DNA from: GCA-2862585 sp049890295
Lineage (GTDB): Bacteria > Bacteroidota > Bacteroidia > Flavobacteriales > UBA7312
Assembly (NCBI GenBank): GCA_049890295.1
Contig: JBMHBP010000011.1
Coordinates: forward strand, 1-42,150
Length of the DNA: 42,150 nt
Direction of reading: 5' to 3'
Part shown: one piece after another, positions 23,382-33,529 of the stretch
Layout: each line of letters begins with the position of its first letter
Position numbering within the stretch: the first letter of the stretch is position 1
Made by a program: the position numbers and the translations under genes
The notes under the pieces: generated by a model
What the model was told of the DNA's origin: nothing
The model's input: the letters and a program-made list of their open reading frames with translations, nothing else
The model's database searches: none

Positions 23382-25152
23382 GAATTTTCACGTCTTTTTG
23401 GTTGTTTTATCAACCTTTTTTATTTCTTTTTCTGCTTTATCACAATGTGTTCCTGACGAAACATACATTCCTGTGTCTTCTAATTATGGACTGTCACCTG
23501 ATACTTTGGTTGATGGTGCAATGGCTCAACCCTATTTTCAAGAATTAACATTTTATTTACCTCTCGATACATTGGTAGAGGTAGACGGTTTCGGAGAAAA
23601 CTTAATTGAATTTGTAGATTATCATATTACTTCCATAACCTTGCCAATTGGCATGACTTGGGAATGTAATAACAGTGAAGACCAATGCCACTATGATCCA
23701 ACTATTTCACAATATGGCTGTGTTGTTTTAGGTGGTACTCCATTTGAATTTGGCGAGTTTGATGTGGAAGTGACTGTTGAGGCAACTCATACACTTTCCT
23801 GGCTCGCCGGAACGGAAATCATTTCCTTTAATTTACCATTGACTATTTTACCCAATCAGTCTAGCAATGAAGGTTTTTCCATGGCTAATTTTTCTGGTTG
23901 TACTCCCTTAAGCGTTGAGTTTATTAATAATAATACAGGATTAGCAGCGTATAGTTGGGATTTTGGAAATGGAAATTTTAATTCATCAGAAAACCCTCCT
24001 GCTCAATTGTATTCTGAGCCGGGAACTTATGTAGTTTCGTATTCAGCTTATTCTACAGCTGAGTCAATATACACTCTCCAGTCAGTAGTGATTAATGGTT
24101 CTGATAATTGGTACGATTTTGGTGATGATGGTACATCTATGACGCCTGATCATTTTTTTTATATTTTAAATCAAGAGGGTGTTGTTGTTTATTCATCTGT
24201 TGTTCAGGATAACGTTGATCTGCCAGCATCTTTTAATGATATCGGACTTAATTTAGTTGATGATAATTATTCAATAGAGGTGTGGGATGATGATACCTAT
24301 TTTGTCTTTGGGGTAGAGTTAGGTACAGATGACAACCTAGGAAGTTTAAGCTTTAATTCAAGTTCTTCGAATATTTCAGCTAATGGTTTGTCTATAAGCT
24401 TTGATATTAGTGAAATACCTCCAATTCTATTGACCGAAAACACCGATACAGTTTACGTTTACGAAAACCCGTCTCAACCGACAATTAGTTATGATGATAT
24501 AGTTGGTGAGTTGATTTTAGATTTAGATACTCAAAATGTAAGCTATCAATGGCACCAAGACCAAACACCATTGCTAGGCTCAACGGCCAGTTCACATACT
24601 CCAGAACATTCTGCCTTTTACAGTGTGATGGTAACAAATGAATATGGCTGTATAGCATTTTCAAATGAAGAGATGGTTATAGTCTGTGATGATGAATTTA
24701 TGCCCCAAATCAGTTTATCGAATGACACATTATTCGCTGATGTTTTTATAAATCATATTTACGAATGGAGTTACAATAATGAAATTTTAGATCAAGATGG
24801 AGAAGTGTGTGTCATTTCACAGGAGGGTCAATATAGTTTAACACTAATTGATGAATGGGGCTGTGAATACAAATCTAACGAAGTGGTCTATAATATACAG
24901 TCTGTAAACGAATTCAATCAAAGTTTACAAGTCTATCCAAATCCAACAGATCGTTTCGTTATTCTTGAAATTAATACAGAATTTACTAGTGGTATAATAG
25001 AGGTTTATAACCTACAAGGTCAAAAAGTATTAAGTCAGATTTTAGACAAAAACACAATCCGATTAGATCTTGATAAATTTGATACAGGGGTATACTACCT
25101 AAATGTAAATATTGAAGGCTCATTTATTAGCAGAAAACTATTTATTAATTAA
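23380..25152 (+). CDS. Secreted PKD-domain protein with T9SS type A sorting domain
   Basis: Exported protein of 590 residues and unknown function. Signal peptide about residues 1-21 (MNFHVFLVVLSTFFISFSALSQ). A PKD domain lies around 168-240 with the typical YSWDFGNGNFNSSENPP and YSEPGTYVVSYSAYS. Near residue 395 an Ig-like segment has YQWHQDQTPLLGSTASSHTPEHSAFYSVMVTNEYGC. The last ~80 residues are a Por-secretion tail: LQVYPNPTDRF, IEVYNLQGQKVL and FDTGVYYLNVNIEGSFISRKLFIN. The product should cross the outer membrane by T9SS and stay on the cell surface or be released. Its start codon is buried in a hairpin, so translation is probably controlled. Its stop overlaps that of the convergent lipoprotein gene. 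Confidence 0.9.
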   Translation: MNFHVFLVVLSTFFISFSALSQCVPDETYIPVSSNYGLSPDTLVDGAMAQPYFQELTFYLPLDTLVEVDGFGENLIEFVDYHITSITLPIGMTWECNNSEDQCHYDPTISQYGCVVLGGTPFEFGEFDVEVTVEATHTLSWLAGTEIISFNLPLTILPNQSSNEGFSMANFSGCTPLSVEFINNNTGLAAYSWDFGNGNFNSSENPPAQLYSEPGTYVVSYSAYSTAESIYTLQSVVINGSDNWYDFGDDGTSMTPDHFFYILNQEGVVVYSSVVQDNVDLPASFNDIGLNLVDDNYSIEVWDDDTYFVFGVELGTDDNLGSLSFNSSSSNISANGLSISFDISEIPPILLTENTDTVYVYENPSQPTISYDDIVGELILDLDTQNVSYQWHQDQTPLLGSTASSHTPEHSAFYSVMVTNEYGCIAFSNEEMVIVCDDEFMPQISLSNDTLFADVFINHIYEWSYNNEILDQDGEVCVISQEGQYSLTLIDEWGCEYKSNEVVYNIQSVNEFNQSLQVYPNPTDRFVILEINTEFTSGIIEVYNLQGQKVLSQILDKNTIRLDLDKFDTGVYYLNVNIEGSFISRKLFIN

Positions 25153-25562
25153 TTGCTTATCTGAATATATGTGCCGTCAAAGTAAGTAGCGTATTGCTTT
25201 AAGGGTAATAGTGCAGGTCCGTCAAAAGGAGTGCCGTCTTCTAGAAGGAATTTTGAGGTACAACAGCTATCTATTAAAAAAGTTGGACTTATTTCATTAT
25301 CCAGTTCTACAACTGCACAGTCTTCGTTAGCTTTATAACTACAACATCTTTCATAGGCCACATACTCGTTGCTATATTTATGATAAATAATAATGCCTTT
25401 TACGCCATAATTGGATGAAGTGTAAATCGCATTTCCAACTCCACCAATTTCAGAGGCTTGAATTCTGAAATTTACATAAACATTAGGAATGATATCGTCT
25501 TTTTCAGTGCATGAGACTAACACAAAAGTTAAAAAAAATAATATGGAATATTTATTTATCAT
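25149..25562 (-). CDS. Lipoprotein with degenerate Rieske-like domain
   Basis: 137 residues. A lipoprotein signal is clear: MINKYSILFFLTFVLVSC with the lipobox ending at Cys18, followed by TEKDD, so it is anchored to a membrane. The rest resembles small Rieske-fold lipoproteins of Flavobacteria: AYERCCSYKANEDCAVVE and SCCTSKFLLEDGTPFDGPALLPLKQYATYFDGTYIQI. The Cys-x-His and Cys-x-x-His ligands of a [2Fe-2S] cluster are not present; instead there are Cys-Cys pairs. It therefore probably binds no Rieske cluster, or a different metal. The family assignment rests on pattern memory alone. The gene is single and convergent with the PKD protein. Confidence 0.7.
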   Translation of the reverse strand: MINKYSILFFLTFVLVSCTEKDDIIPNVYVNFRIQASEIGGVGNAIYTSSNYGVKGIIIYHKYSNEYVAYERCCSYKANEDCAVVELDNEISPTFLIDSCCTSKFLLEDGTPFDGPALLPLKQYATYFDGTYIQISN

Positions 25563-25685
25563 TAAGCATAATATTTGACTATGTAATTTTACAATTTTTT
25601 AATCAAAGCTTAGCTAAATTTTTATAATATGTATATATTTACGAACTTTTGTAAAGTACAAACATGAATAGAATTCTATAAAACT

Positions 25686-28600
25686 ATGTTCAACAAATTT
25701 TACTTGACAGCAATAATTTTCATATTTACTGCTACCACAATATTTGCACAATCAGGATCATTGGAAGGAAAAATTACTGACAAAAATACTGGTGAGTCTG
25801 TTCCTTTTGCCAATGTTGTTGCAAAGCGAAACGGTAATCAGGTGGCAGGGGTTACTTCTGATTTTGATGGAAATTATACCATAAAACCACTTGATCCCGG
25901 TACCTACGATTTATCTGTTTCTTTTGTTGGGTATGGCCAAGTGACACTAGAAGGCATAGTGGTGTCATCAAATAAAATTACATTTAGAGATGTTCAAATT
26001 TCAGAAGGTATTGACATTGAAGAAGTTGTTATTAAAGATGAAAAGCCTCTTTTAGACCCTGACAACTTAGGGGGTAAAACAGTAACCAGCGATGAAATTA
26101 AAGCTATGCCAACACGAAGTGTAGCCTCAGTTGCGGCTACTGCTGCAGGGGTTTATCAAAGTGATGAAGGTTCGTCTATTAACATCAGAGGTTCGCGATC
26201 AGAAGCAACTGATTATTATGTCGATGGTATAAAAGTAAGAGGTAGTCTAGCACTTCCTCAAAGTGCAATCGAACAAATCACAGTTATGTCAAGTGGGTTG
26301 TCGGCCATGTATGGCGATGCGACAGGAGGTATTATTAGTGTAACTTCTAAAGGGCCATCCAATCAATTATTTGGTGGTGCTGAGGTGGTGAGTTCCCATT
26401 TGTTTGATGACTATAATTATGGCTTAGTTGGATTTAGTTTGTCAGGTCCAATTTACAAGGAAATTAAAGACGATGGTTCAAAAGGAAGAGCAATACTAGG
26501 TTATTTCTTAGCTGGAGAAGGTCGAAATATTGCTGATAATAGCCCATCGGCAGTTGGGGTTTGGAAAATTAAAGACGCTAAACTAGACGAGTTAAAAGAA
26601 AACTTATTTGTGGCTGTTCCTAACCAACAATCTTCAACAGTAGGCTTATTAAGTAATGCTTCCTTTTTGCGAGCTGATGATTTTGAAAACATACAGGCTA
26701 AATTAAATACCCAAAGTTCTGGTTATAGTTTTTCTGGAAAAGTAGATTTTAAACCTACTCTAAAAACCAATTTGACAGTCGGTGGATCTGTTAATCATTC
26801 AGTAGATAATCCTTTTATCTATACCTACTCTCTATTGAATTGGAATAATAACCCACAAGAAGAAAGAAACACCTGGAGAGCCTACACTAGATTCACTCAA
26901 CGCTTTGGTTCACAGGAAGGTGATGAGGAATCAGCTTCAAATATCAAGAATGCTTATTATACTATATCAGCCGACTACACTAAATTTAAATTTGAAAGAA
27001 GGAACCCTAATCACGGTAGCGATTTGTTTAAATATGGTCATGTAGGAAAGTTCAATTCATACAAAGATAAATTTTATTTCTTCGGAGAAGATACTGCATC
27101 TGGAAGAACTGGCTTTATTCATGGTGCCTTTGTTGATACTCTTTTAACTTTTGATGGTTCTAATTCATCTAATCCTGATTTAGCAGCTTATACCCAACAA
27201 TATTATGATTTGTTCGAAGAAAATGAGCTACCCAGTTTGGCATTTGGTGGTAGTGGAAGAAATGGAGTCATAAGAACGTTCAATGATTTAGGAGATTTAG
27301 GTTTGATTAATGGAGATTCACCCCGAAATCTTTATTCATTATACTATAATTATGGTGATCAGTATGGATCATATGGAAAACAAGACTTAGAGCAATTTTC
27401 CATGAAAGCAATGGGTTCTGCTGATATTAAGGACCATGCTATTCAGTTTGGATTTGAATACGAAAAACGAACCGATAGAAGTTGGTTTGTATCACCAAAC
27501 CCTTTGTGGGGGTTAGCTAGGCAATTAACCAATTTCCATATTCAAGAATTAGATTTGGCTAATCCATACATTATTGAAAATGGAACATTTGATACTATTT
27601 ATTACGACCGTTTAAATAATAAAGATGCACAAACAAGATTTGACTGGAGCATAAGGGATAAGTTCAATATAGGAGAAACAGAATACATAGATGTAGATTC
27701 GTTCGACCCCTCTGACCTGTCAATAGACATGTTTAGTGCTGATGAACTAAATGAAAATGGCTTAATCAGCTATTACGGGTATGATTATACTGGAAATAAG
27801 TTAAATAGTGTAACCACAATAGAAGATTTCTTTTTCCAAAAAGTAGATCGAGATGGTGATGGTGTAGCTGATGATTTTAGCCGAAACATTGGTGCCTTTG
27901 AGCCCATTTACACAGCTGGTTATATCCAAGATAAATTTGCATTTGATGATTTGATTTTTAATATCGGTTTACGTGTAGATCGTTTTGATGCTAATCAATC
28001 TGTACTGGCTGATGAATATTGCTTATACCAAGCCTACACGGCAGGTTCAAACGCTGACTTATTATCTTCAAGTGACTATGAAAGACCAAACGGTATCGGT
28101 GACGATTATGTAGTTTATGTCAATGACTTAGAAAATCCAACCGAAGTTGTTGGATATAGAGACGGGCAAAATTGGTACGATCAAAATGGAGAATTAATAA
28201 TTGATCCAAAAAGTTTAGCTCAGGCGTCAACTACCGGTCAAATTACACCCTATTTAGTAAATCCAGAAGATAGTGTTAGTATTCCGGTATTTGCAGACTA
28301 TGAACCTGAAACCGTATTCTCACCGCGTGTTTCTTTCTCATTCCCGATTTCAGATGAGGCTCAATTCTTTGCCCACTACGATGTTATTACACAAAGACCT
28401 CCAAGCGGAAATAGAATCGAACCCGTAGATTATCTTTACATAGAAGACAGAGTGGGTGCATTGATAAACAATCCAAATTTAAAGTCAGAAAAAACTGTAG
28501 ATTTCGAATTAGGGTTCGCACAAACTTTAAATCTAAATTCATCATTAACAATTTCAGCATTTTACAGAGAGTTGAGAGATATGATTCAAATTGTTAGAAC

Positions 28601-29375
28601 GAATTATTCTTATCCAGTTTCTTATTTGACCTATGGAAATATTGACTTCGGGACTGTCAAAGGTATGTCAGCCACTTATGATTTACGTCGTACTGGAAAT
28701 GTGACAATGTCAGCCAACTATACCTTACAATTTGCTGACGGAACAGGATCATCATCTAGTTCCGGACTAAGTTTAGTTAATACTGGACAACCCAACTTAA
28801 GAACAACAATACCTTTAGCATACGATCAACGCCACTCATTTAATTTAAGTATGGATTACCGTTATGCTAGTGGCAAAGATTATACAGGACCAGTCTGGTT
28901 CGATAAGCAAGTTTTTGCCAATGCTGGTGCTAACTTTGTAATTGTTGCCGGCTCAGGAACACCTTATTCAAAGCAATCTAATATAACCCAAGAGGGTGCA
29001 TTTGGAATTAATGATCGTTCTGTTTTAGAGGGTAGTATTAACGGTTCAAGATTACCATGGTCTGTGCGAATCAATACTAAAATAAATAAACGATTTACAC
29101 TAGATGTAGGCCAGTTAGATAACAAAAGAAAGCTTGGTTTTAATGTGTATTTACAAATACAAAACTTACTGAATACTAAAAATGTTCAATCAGTTTATAG
29201 AGCTACAGGAAATCCTGATGATGATGGTTACCTATCTGATGTATCTGCTCAAACTGACATTGAGGCTCAAAATGATCCACAATCATTCAGAGATATTTAT
29301 TCGATGAAAATTAATAGTCCATTCAACTACAGTTTACCAAGGATGGCCCGATTAGGAATAGAAATTAACTTTTAG
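25686..29375 (+). CDS. Large TonB-dependent receptor with carboxypeptidase-like N domain
   Basis: Outer-membrane receptor of 1229 residues. Signal peptide 1-21 (FIFTATTIFAQ). Residues about 24-110 form a carboxypeptidase regulatory-like beta domain (GSLEGKITDKNTGESVPFANVVAKRNGNQVAGVTSDFDGNYTIKPLDPGTYDLSVSFVGY). The plug (about 115-215) contains VYQSDEGSSINIRGSRSEATDYYVDGIKVRG and MYGDATGGIISVTSKG. The barrel ends in RLGIEINF. A calcium-site-like loop VDRDGDGVADDF lies near residue 720. No SusD gene follows, so this is not a SusCD pair. Instead it leads, 20 bases on, into a giant exported protein and then a PorV-like gene. The cargo is unknown. Only imperfect -7 elements (for example AACTTTTG at 25644) were seen upstream. 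Confidence 0.92.
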   Translation: MFNKFYLTAIIFIFTATTIFAQSGSLEGKITDKNTGESVPFANVVAKRNGNQVAGVTSDFDGNYTIKPLDPGTYDLSVSFVGYGQVTLEGIVVSSNKITFRDVQISEGIDIEEVVIKDEKPLLDPDNLGGKTVTSDEIKAMPTRSVASVAATAAGVYQSDEGSSINIRGSRSEATDYYVDGIKVRGSLALPQSAIEQITVMSSGLSAMYGDATGGIISVTSKGPSNQLFGGAEVVSSHLFDDYNYGLVGFSLSGPIYKEIKDDGSKGRAILGYFLAGEGRNIADNSPSAVGVWKIKDAKLDELKENLFVAVPNQQSSTVGLLSNASFLRADDFENIQAKLNTQSSGYSFSGKVDFKPTLKTNLTVGGSVNHSVDNPFIYTYSLLNWNNNPQEERNTWRAYTRFTQRFGSQEGDEESASNIKNAYYTISADYTKFKFERRNPNHGSDLFKYGHVGKFNSYKDKFYFFGEDTASGRTGFIHGAFVDTLLTFDGSNSSNPDLAAYTQQYYDLFEENELPSLAFGGSGRNGVIRTFNDLGDLGLINGDSPRNLYSLYYNYGDQYGSYGKQDLEQFSMKAMGSADIKDHAIQFGFEYEKRTDRSWFVSPNPLWGLARQLTNFHIQELDLANPYIIENGTFDTIYYDRLNNKDAQTRFDWSIRDKFNIGETEYIDVDSFDPSDLSIDMFSADELNENGLISYYGYDYTGNKLNSVTTIEDFFFQKVDRDGDGVADDFSRNIGAFEPIYTAGYIQDKFAFDDLIFNIGLRVDRFDANQSVLADEYCLYQAYTAGSNADLLSSSDYERPNGIGDDYVVYVNDLENPTEVVGYRDGQNWYDQNGELIIDPKSLAQASTTGQITPYLVNPEDSVSIPVFADYEPETVFSPRVSFSFPISDEAQFFAHYDVITQRPPSGNRIEPVDYLYIEDRVGALINNPNLKSEKTVDFELGFAQTLNLNSSLTISAFYRELRDMIQIVRTNYSYPVSYLTYGNIDFGTVKGMSATYDLRRTGNVTMSANYTLQFADGTGSSSSSGLSLVNTGQPNLRTTIPLAYDQRHSFNLSMDYRYASGKDYTGPVWFDKQVFANAGANFVIVAGSGTPYSKQSNITQEGAFGINDRSVLEGSINGSRLPWSVRINTKINKRFTLDVGQLDNKRKLGFNVYLQIQNLLNTKNVQSVYRATGNPDDDGYLSDVSAQTDIEAQNDPQSFRDIYSMKINSPFNYSLPRMARLGIEINF

Positions 29376-29395
29376 TCTAACTAAATTATATAGAC

Positions 29396-32300
29396 ATGCA
29401 TAAAATAGTTTTATTAGTATCAATAGCTTTTTCATCCATAAGCTTAATAGCCAAGGAAAATATTGGTCATAACGCTAGCAACAACCAATCAAGTATGGCA
29501 AGGGTAGCTGCTGAATGTACCCCTTCACAGGCTAAAACAGATTTAAACATAAATAATGTCAGAACTACCATAATGGGTGCTGGTGATATGTGGTGGGATT
29601 TGTCTGAAGCTCGTTATGAAATTCCTAAAAATGGAAATAAACATTCAATGTTTGCTGGTGCCTTATGGATTGCAGGTATTGATGCTGGTGAGCAGTTAAA
29701 AGCAGCAGCTATGACTTATCGTCAAACCGGAAACGATTTTTGGACAGGTCCGTTAGACCCATCCGGAGAAATTGATGCTGAAACTTGTGACGATTACGAC
29801 AAGCACTTTACGGTTACACGTCAAGAAGTTGATGAGTTCCTAGCATGGTTCAATGATAATGATGCATATCCAGACTATACTATACCATTATCTATCCAAA
29901 ATTGGCCAGGAAATGGTGTTGATGGTGATTATCAATTCCTTGCTCCATACGTAGATGCTAATGATGATGGTGAATACAATCCTGCCGATGGTGATTACCC
30001 TAAATATGATATTGAAGGCAACTTAGATTGTAATGATGATGATTTAATCTATGGTGACCAAACTCTATATTGGATTTTTAATGACAAAGGAAACATACAT
30101 TCTGAGACAGGTGCAGATCCAATTGGTTTAGAAATTCGTGCTCAAGCTTTCGCATTTGCTACAAATGACGAAATCAACAACATGACATTTTACAATTATA
30201 AAATAATCAATAAAGCAACAATTCAATTAAATGACGCTTATTTTGGACAGTGGGTCGATCCTGATTTAGGTAACTACTTAGATGATTATGTAGGTTGTGA
30301 TGTAGAGAGAGGGTTTGGATATTGCTTTAATGGAGACGATGAAGATGAAGGTTCATCTGGCTATGGCGTTACCCCACCAGCAATTGGGGTAGACTTTTTT
30401 CAAGGTCCTCTAGCAGATTCAGATGATGGCATTGATAACGATAGAGATAGTATTATAGATGAGCCAGGCGAGCAAGCTATTATGTCTCGTTTTGTCTATT
30501 ACAACAACGACTTTACCGCAACTGGAAACCCAGAAAATGGTCAGCACATTTATAACTATTTGACCGGTAAGTGGAAAGATGGTTTAGAAATTACTTACGG
30601 TGGAAACGGTCGAGGTGGTTCAACTCCAGCTAAGTTTATGTTTCCTGGTGATACTGATCCATATGGTTGGGGAACAGATGGTGCGATTACCCAAGAATCA
30701 TGGGATGATCCTGAAGGGTGGAATGAAAAAATTGCTGGTAATACACCGGCTGATAGACGGTTTGTTCAGTCTGCAGGGCCATTTACCCTTGAGCCAGGAG
30801 CCGTTAACCGAATTACCACAGGTGTAGTATGGGCCAGAGCAACCTCAGGAGATGCTTTAGAGTCTGTCAATTTGATACGTCTAGCGGATGATAAAGCACA
30901 AGCACTTTTTGATAATTGTTTTAAAGTACTAAATGGACCCGATGCACCAGATGTTGATGTAGTTGAACTTGATTCGGAATTAGTGTTAAACTTATCAAAC
31001 GGACCTACATCAAATAATTTCTTAGAACAGTATCAAGAGTTTGATCCACTAATCATCTCACCAGAAGGTCAAAGCTGGGACCCTTATTTTACTTTCCAAG
31101 GTTATCAGATTTATCAATTATCCTCTGCATCGGTTAGTGTTACTGACTTGGATAATCCTGATTTAGCTCGTTTAGTGTATCAATGTGATATTCAAGATTC
31201 AGTAGAAAATTTAGTAAATTATAATTTTGATGTTTCAATTGGGGCAAACGTTCCTTCTTTAGAAGTATCAGCTTCTAATAAAGGTATTTCCCACTCAATA
31301 AAGATTACTGAAGATCAGTTTGCCGTCGGTAACAAGCAATTGGTCAATAATCAGACCTATTATTTCATGGCAACAGCTTATGGGTTTAATGAATATAAAA
31401 AATTCGATCCAACAAATCCAGATTTCTTAGATGGACAACAACAACCCTATAAAGCTGGTCGTAAAAATATTAAGGTTTACTCTGCAATTCCACATAAACC
31501 ATTTACAGATAATTACAACGCTGAAGTTGGTGACGGAATAGAAGTAAAGCGAATTTATGGTGCAGGAAATGGTGGTTTTGAGTTAAAGTTGACTGAAGAA
31601 ACCGAAAATGAAATTTTAAATTCATCAAATCATAGTTCAGAAGAACCTGTTTATGAAGCTGGTTTTGGTCCTGTAGATATCAAAGTTATTGATCCCGGTA
31701 GCTTAACTCAATCAGACTTTGCTTTAAAAATGTATGGAAAGGTATATAATGCCTCAGTATCTGATCCTCGCCATATTGTAGTCGATGAGAGCGTTACTAA
31801 GTGGGAACTTGTAAACCTGACTACTTCAGAAAGTTATATAGCCGATGCTAATATAAGTCAAGGCAATCAACAGTTATTTTCAGATTTAGGTTTCTCTGTA
31901 GAAATTTTACAAAGTGATCCTCCTGATTGGGATTATGATGAAAATGTTGAGAATTATGATAATAATAATGGATTGATATCATCATCTATTGAATTTAAAG
32001 ATGAATATAACCCTTGGCTAACTGGTGTAAGAGATACCGATGAAGAAGATGGAGAGACTTCAATTACCACCACAAGTTCTTGGGGTAGAAATTGGATTCA
32101 TGCAGGTTCTTTCGCAACTGCAGGAACTAATGTATTCAACGATATAATTGGAGATCCTAATGGCGATTATGAAACTGTAATTAATGGTACTTGGGCACCT
32201 TATCGATTTGTATCTTACTATAAAGATGGTCCTGCCTACGATAATACTAATGATTTTGATGATTCCCACCCACAGGCAAACTCAGGTAACAGATTGAGAA

Positions 32301-33517
32301 ATACACTACAAAGTGTAATGGTAGTTATTACTGATGACCAGAGTAAATGGTCTAGATGTGTTGTGTTAGAATCTCAAGACGATCCTGCTTACTCCATTGG
32401 AGGAGTCGCTAAATTAGACCCAAGAGCAAGTGAATCAGTAGATAAAGATGGAAATCCTGATGGTTCAGGAACTGGTATGGGTTGGTTCCCTGGTTATGCT
32501 ATCAATAAAGAAAGCGGTGAGCGATTAAATATAATGTTTGCTGAGGACTCGTGGTTATCTTCCGATAACGGAAGTGACATGATTTGGAACCCGTCTTCAA
32601 GGCTACAAACACAAATCCCAATTTTTGCTAATGGTAGTTACTTCTTGGGTGGTAAGCACTTCATTTATGTTCATTCTTCAAGCTATGATCAGGGTGTAAG
32701 TGCAAAAGAAGAAATTACCACAAACGCAAATACAAAACAAGAATTTTTCAAAAAAATGATGTGGGTTTCCGTGCCATTATTAAATAGCGGATATGATCAT
32801 TTATCTTCTGATGTTACGATTAATATCGATATCTCTAGAGAGTATAGAGAGCAATTTGAAGTTGATGAAACAGAGTATACTGAAAATATTAGCATAAGTA
32901 CAAGTGCAACACCTTTGAAAGATTATCTTTCTAATTACGATCAGCTATATGCATATGAAATCACATCTATAACTGCTTCAGATTCAATCAAAGTTAATGA
33001 TGAATGGCGTGCGGCTAACAGTTTAGGTGATATTTACTATGTTGATAAGGTAAGTGGCGGTACTCAATCTAGTCCAGTAAATTTGACAGTTAGTTACCAA
33101 AAAATAAACTTTCCAAATTATCGTTTTTCAACCACTGGTATAGCACCAACAGTTTACACTGAAGAAAGTCAAGTTGATTCAATAATGGATTTAATTAACG
33201 TAGTTCCTAATCCTTATTACGCCTATTCAACCTACGAAGGAATTGAAAATGGTGCTCAGCTTGACTCACGTGTTAGATTAACTAATCTACCAGAGGAATG
33301 TATAATTTCAATTTATAGTTTAGATGGTTCATTAGTTAAACAGCTTAACAAAGACTCTGAAGGTTCGGCTACAATTGATTGGGACTTGAAAAATCAAAAA
33401 GGTATTCCTATTGCGAGTGGTGCTTATATTATAAATGTGAGTGTGCCGAGTTTGGGTAAAGAAAAGAATTTAAAATGGTTTGGTGTTTTACGTCCAATTG
33501 ACTTAGACACCTTTTAA
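29396..33517 (+). CDS. Giant exported protein of a TonB-receptor/PorV triad
   Basis: 1373 residues, signal peptide about 1-19 (MHKIVLLVSIAFSSISLIAK). The N-terminal part has a pattern I associate with large Bacteroidetes exported proteins of unknown function: NNVRTTIMGAGDMWWDLSEARYEIPKNGNKHSMFAGALWIAGIDAGEQLKAAAMTYRQTGNDFWTGPLD. Two Asp-rich calcium-type motifs lie near residues 186-203 (DANDDGEYNPADGDYP) and 341-359 (DSDDGIDNDRDSIIDEPGE). The end has VVPNPYYAYSTYEG, SIYSLDGSLVKQL and PIASGAYIINVSVPSLGKEKNLKWFGVLRP, a FlgD-like or sorting-type beta domain, suggesting T9SS export. It lies between the receptor (20 bases) and the PorV-like gene (12 bases), almost surely co-transcribed. No enzyme motif was found. 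Confidence 0.85.
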   Translation: MHKIVLLVSIAFSSISLIAKENIGHNASNNQSSMARVAAECTPSQAKTDLNINNVRTTIMGAGDMWWDLSEARYEIPKNGNKHSMFAGALWIAGIDAGEQLKAAAMTYRQTGNDFWTGPLDPSGEIDAETCDDYDKHFTVTRQEVDEFLAWFNDNDAYPDYTIPLSIQNWPGNGVDGDYQFLAPYVDANDDGEYNPADGDYPKYDIEGNLDCNDDDLIYGDQTLYWIFNDKGNIHSETGADPIGLEIRAQAFAFATNDEINNMTFYNYKIINKATIQLNDAYFGQWVDPDLGNYLDDYVGCDVERGFGYCFNGDDEDEGSSGYGVTPPAIGVDFFQGPLADSDDGIDNDRDSIIDEPGEQAIMSRFVYYNNDFTATGNPENGQHIYNYLTGKWKDGLEITYGGNGRGGSTPAKFMFPGDTDPYGWGTDGAITQESWDDPEGWNEKIAGNTPADRRFVQSAGPFTLEPGAVNRITTGVVWARATSGDALESVNLIRLADDKAQALFDNCFKVLNGPDAPDVDVVELDSELVLNLSNGPTSNNFLEQYQEFDPLIISPEGQSWDPYFTFQGYQIYQLSSASVSVTDLDNPDLARLVYQCDIQDSVENLVNYNFDVSIGANVPSLEVSASNKGISHSIKITEDQFAVGNKQLVNNQTYYFMATAYGFNEYKKFDPTNPDFLDGQQQPYKAGRKNIKVYSAIPHKPFTDNYNAEVGDGIEVKRIYGAGNGGFELKLTEETENEILNSSNHSSEEPVYEAGFGPVDIKVIDPGSLTQSDFALKMYGKVYNASVSDPRHIVVDESVTKWELVNLTTSESYIADANISQGNQQLFSDLGFSVEILQSDPPDWDYDENVENYDNNNGLISSSIEFKDEYNPWLTGVRDTDEEDGETSITTTSSWGRNWIHAGSFATAGTNVFNDIIGDPNGDYETVINGTWAPYRFVSYYKDGPAYDNTNDFDDSHPQANSGNRLRNTLQSVMVVITDDQSKWSRCVVLESQDDPAYSIGGVAKLDPRASESVDKDGNPDGSGTGMGWFPGYAINKESGERLNIMFAEDSWLSSDNGSDMIWNPSSRLQTQIPIFANGSYFLGGKHFIYVHSSSYDQGVSAKEEITTNANTKQEFFKKMMWVSVPLLNSGYDHLSSDVTINIDISREYREQFEVDETEYTENISISTSATPLKDYLSNYDQLYAYEITSITASDSIKVNDEWRAANSLGDIYYVDKVSGGTQSSPVNLTVSYQKINFPNYRFSTTGIAPTVYTEESQVDSIMDLINVVPNPYYAYSTYEGIENGAQLDSRVRLTNLPEECIISIYSLDGSLVKQLNKDSEGSATIDWDLKNQKGIPIASGAYIINVSVPSLGKEKNLKWFGVLRPIDLDTF

Positions 33518-33529
33518 TATTGATATTGT

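Noticed and set aside
25686..33517. Polysaccharide utilization locus (SusC/SusD)
   Set aside because: The gene after the receptor has no SusD-like lipoprotein signal or motif, and no glycoside hydrolase or sulfatase lies nearby.
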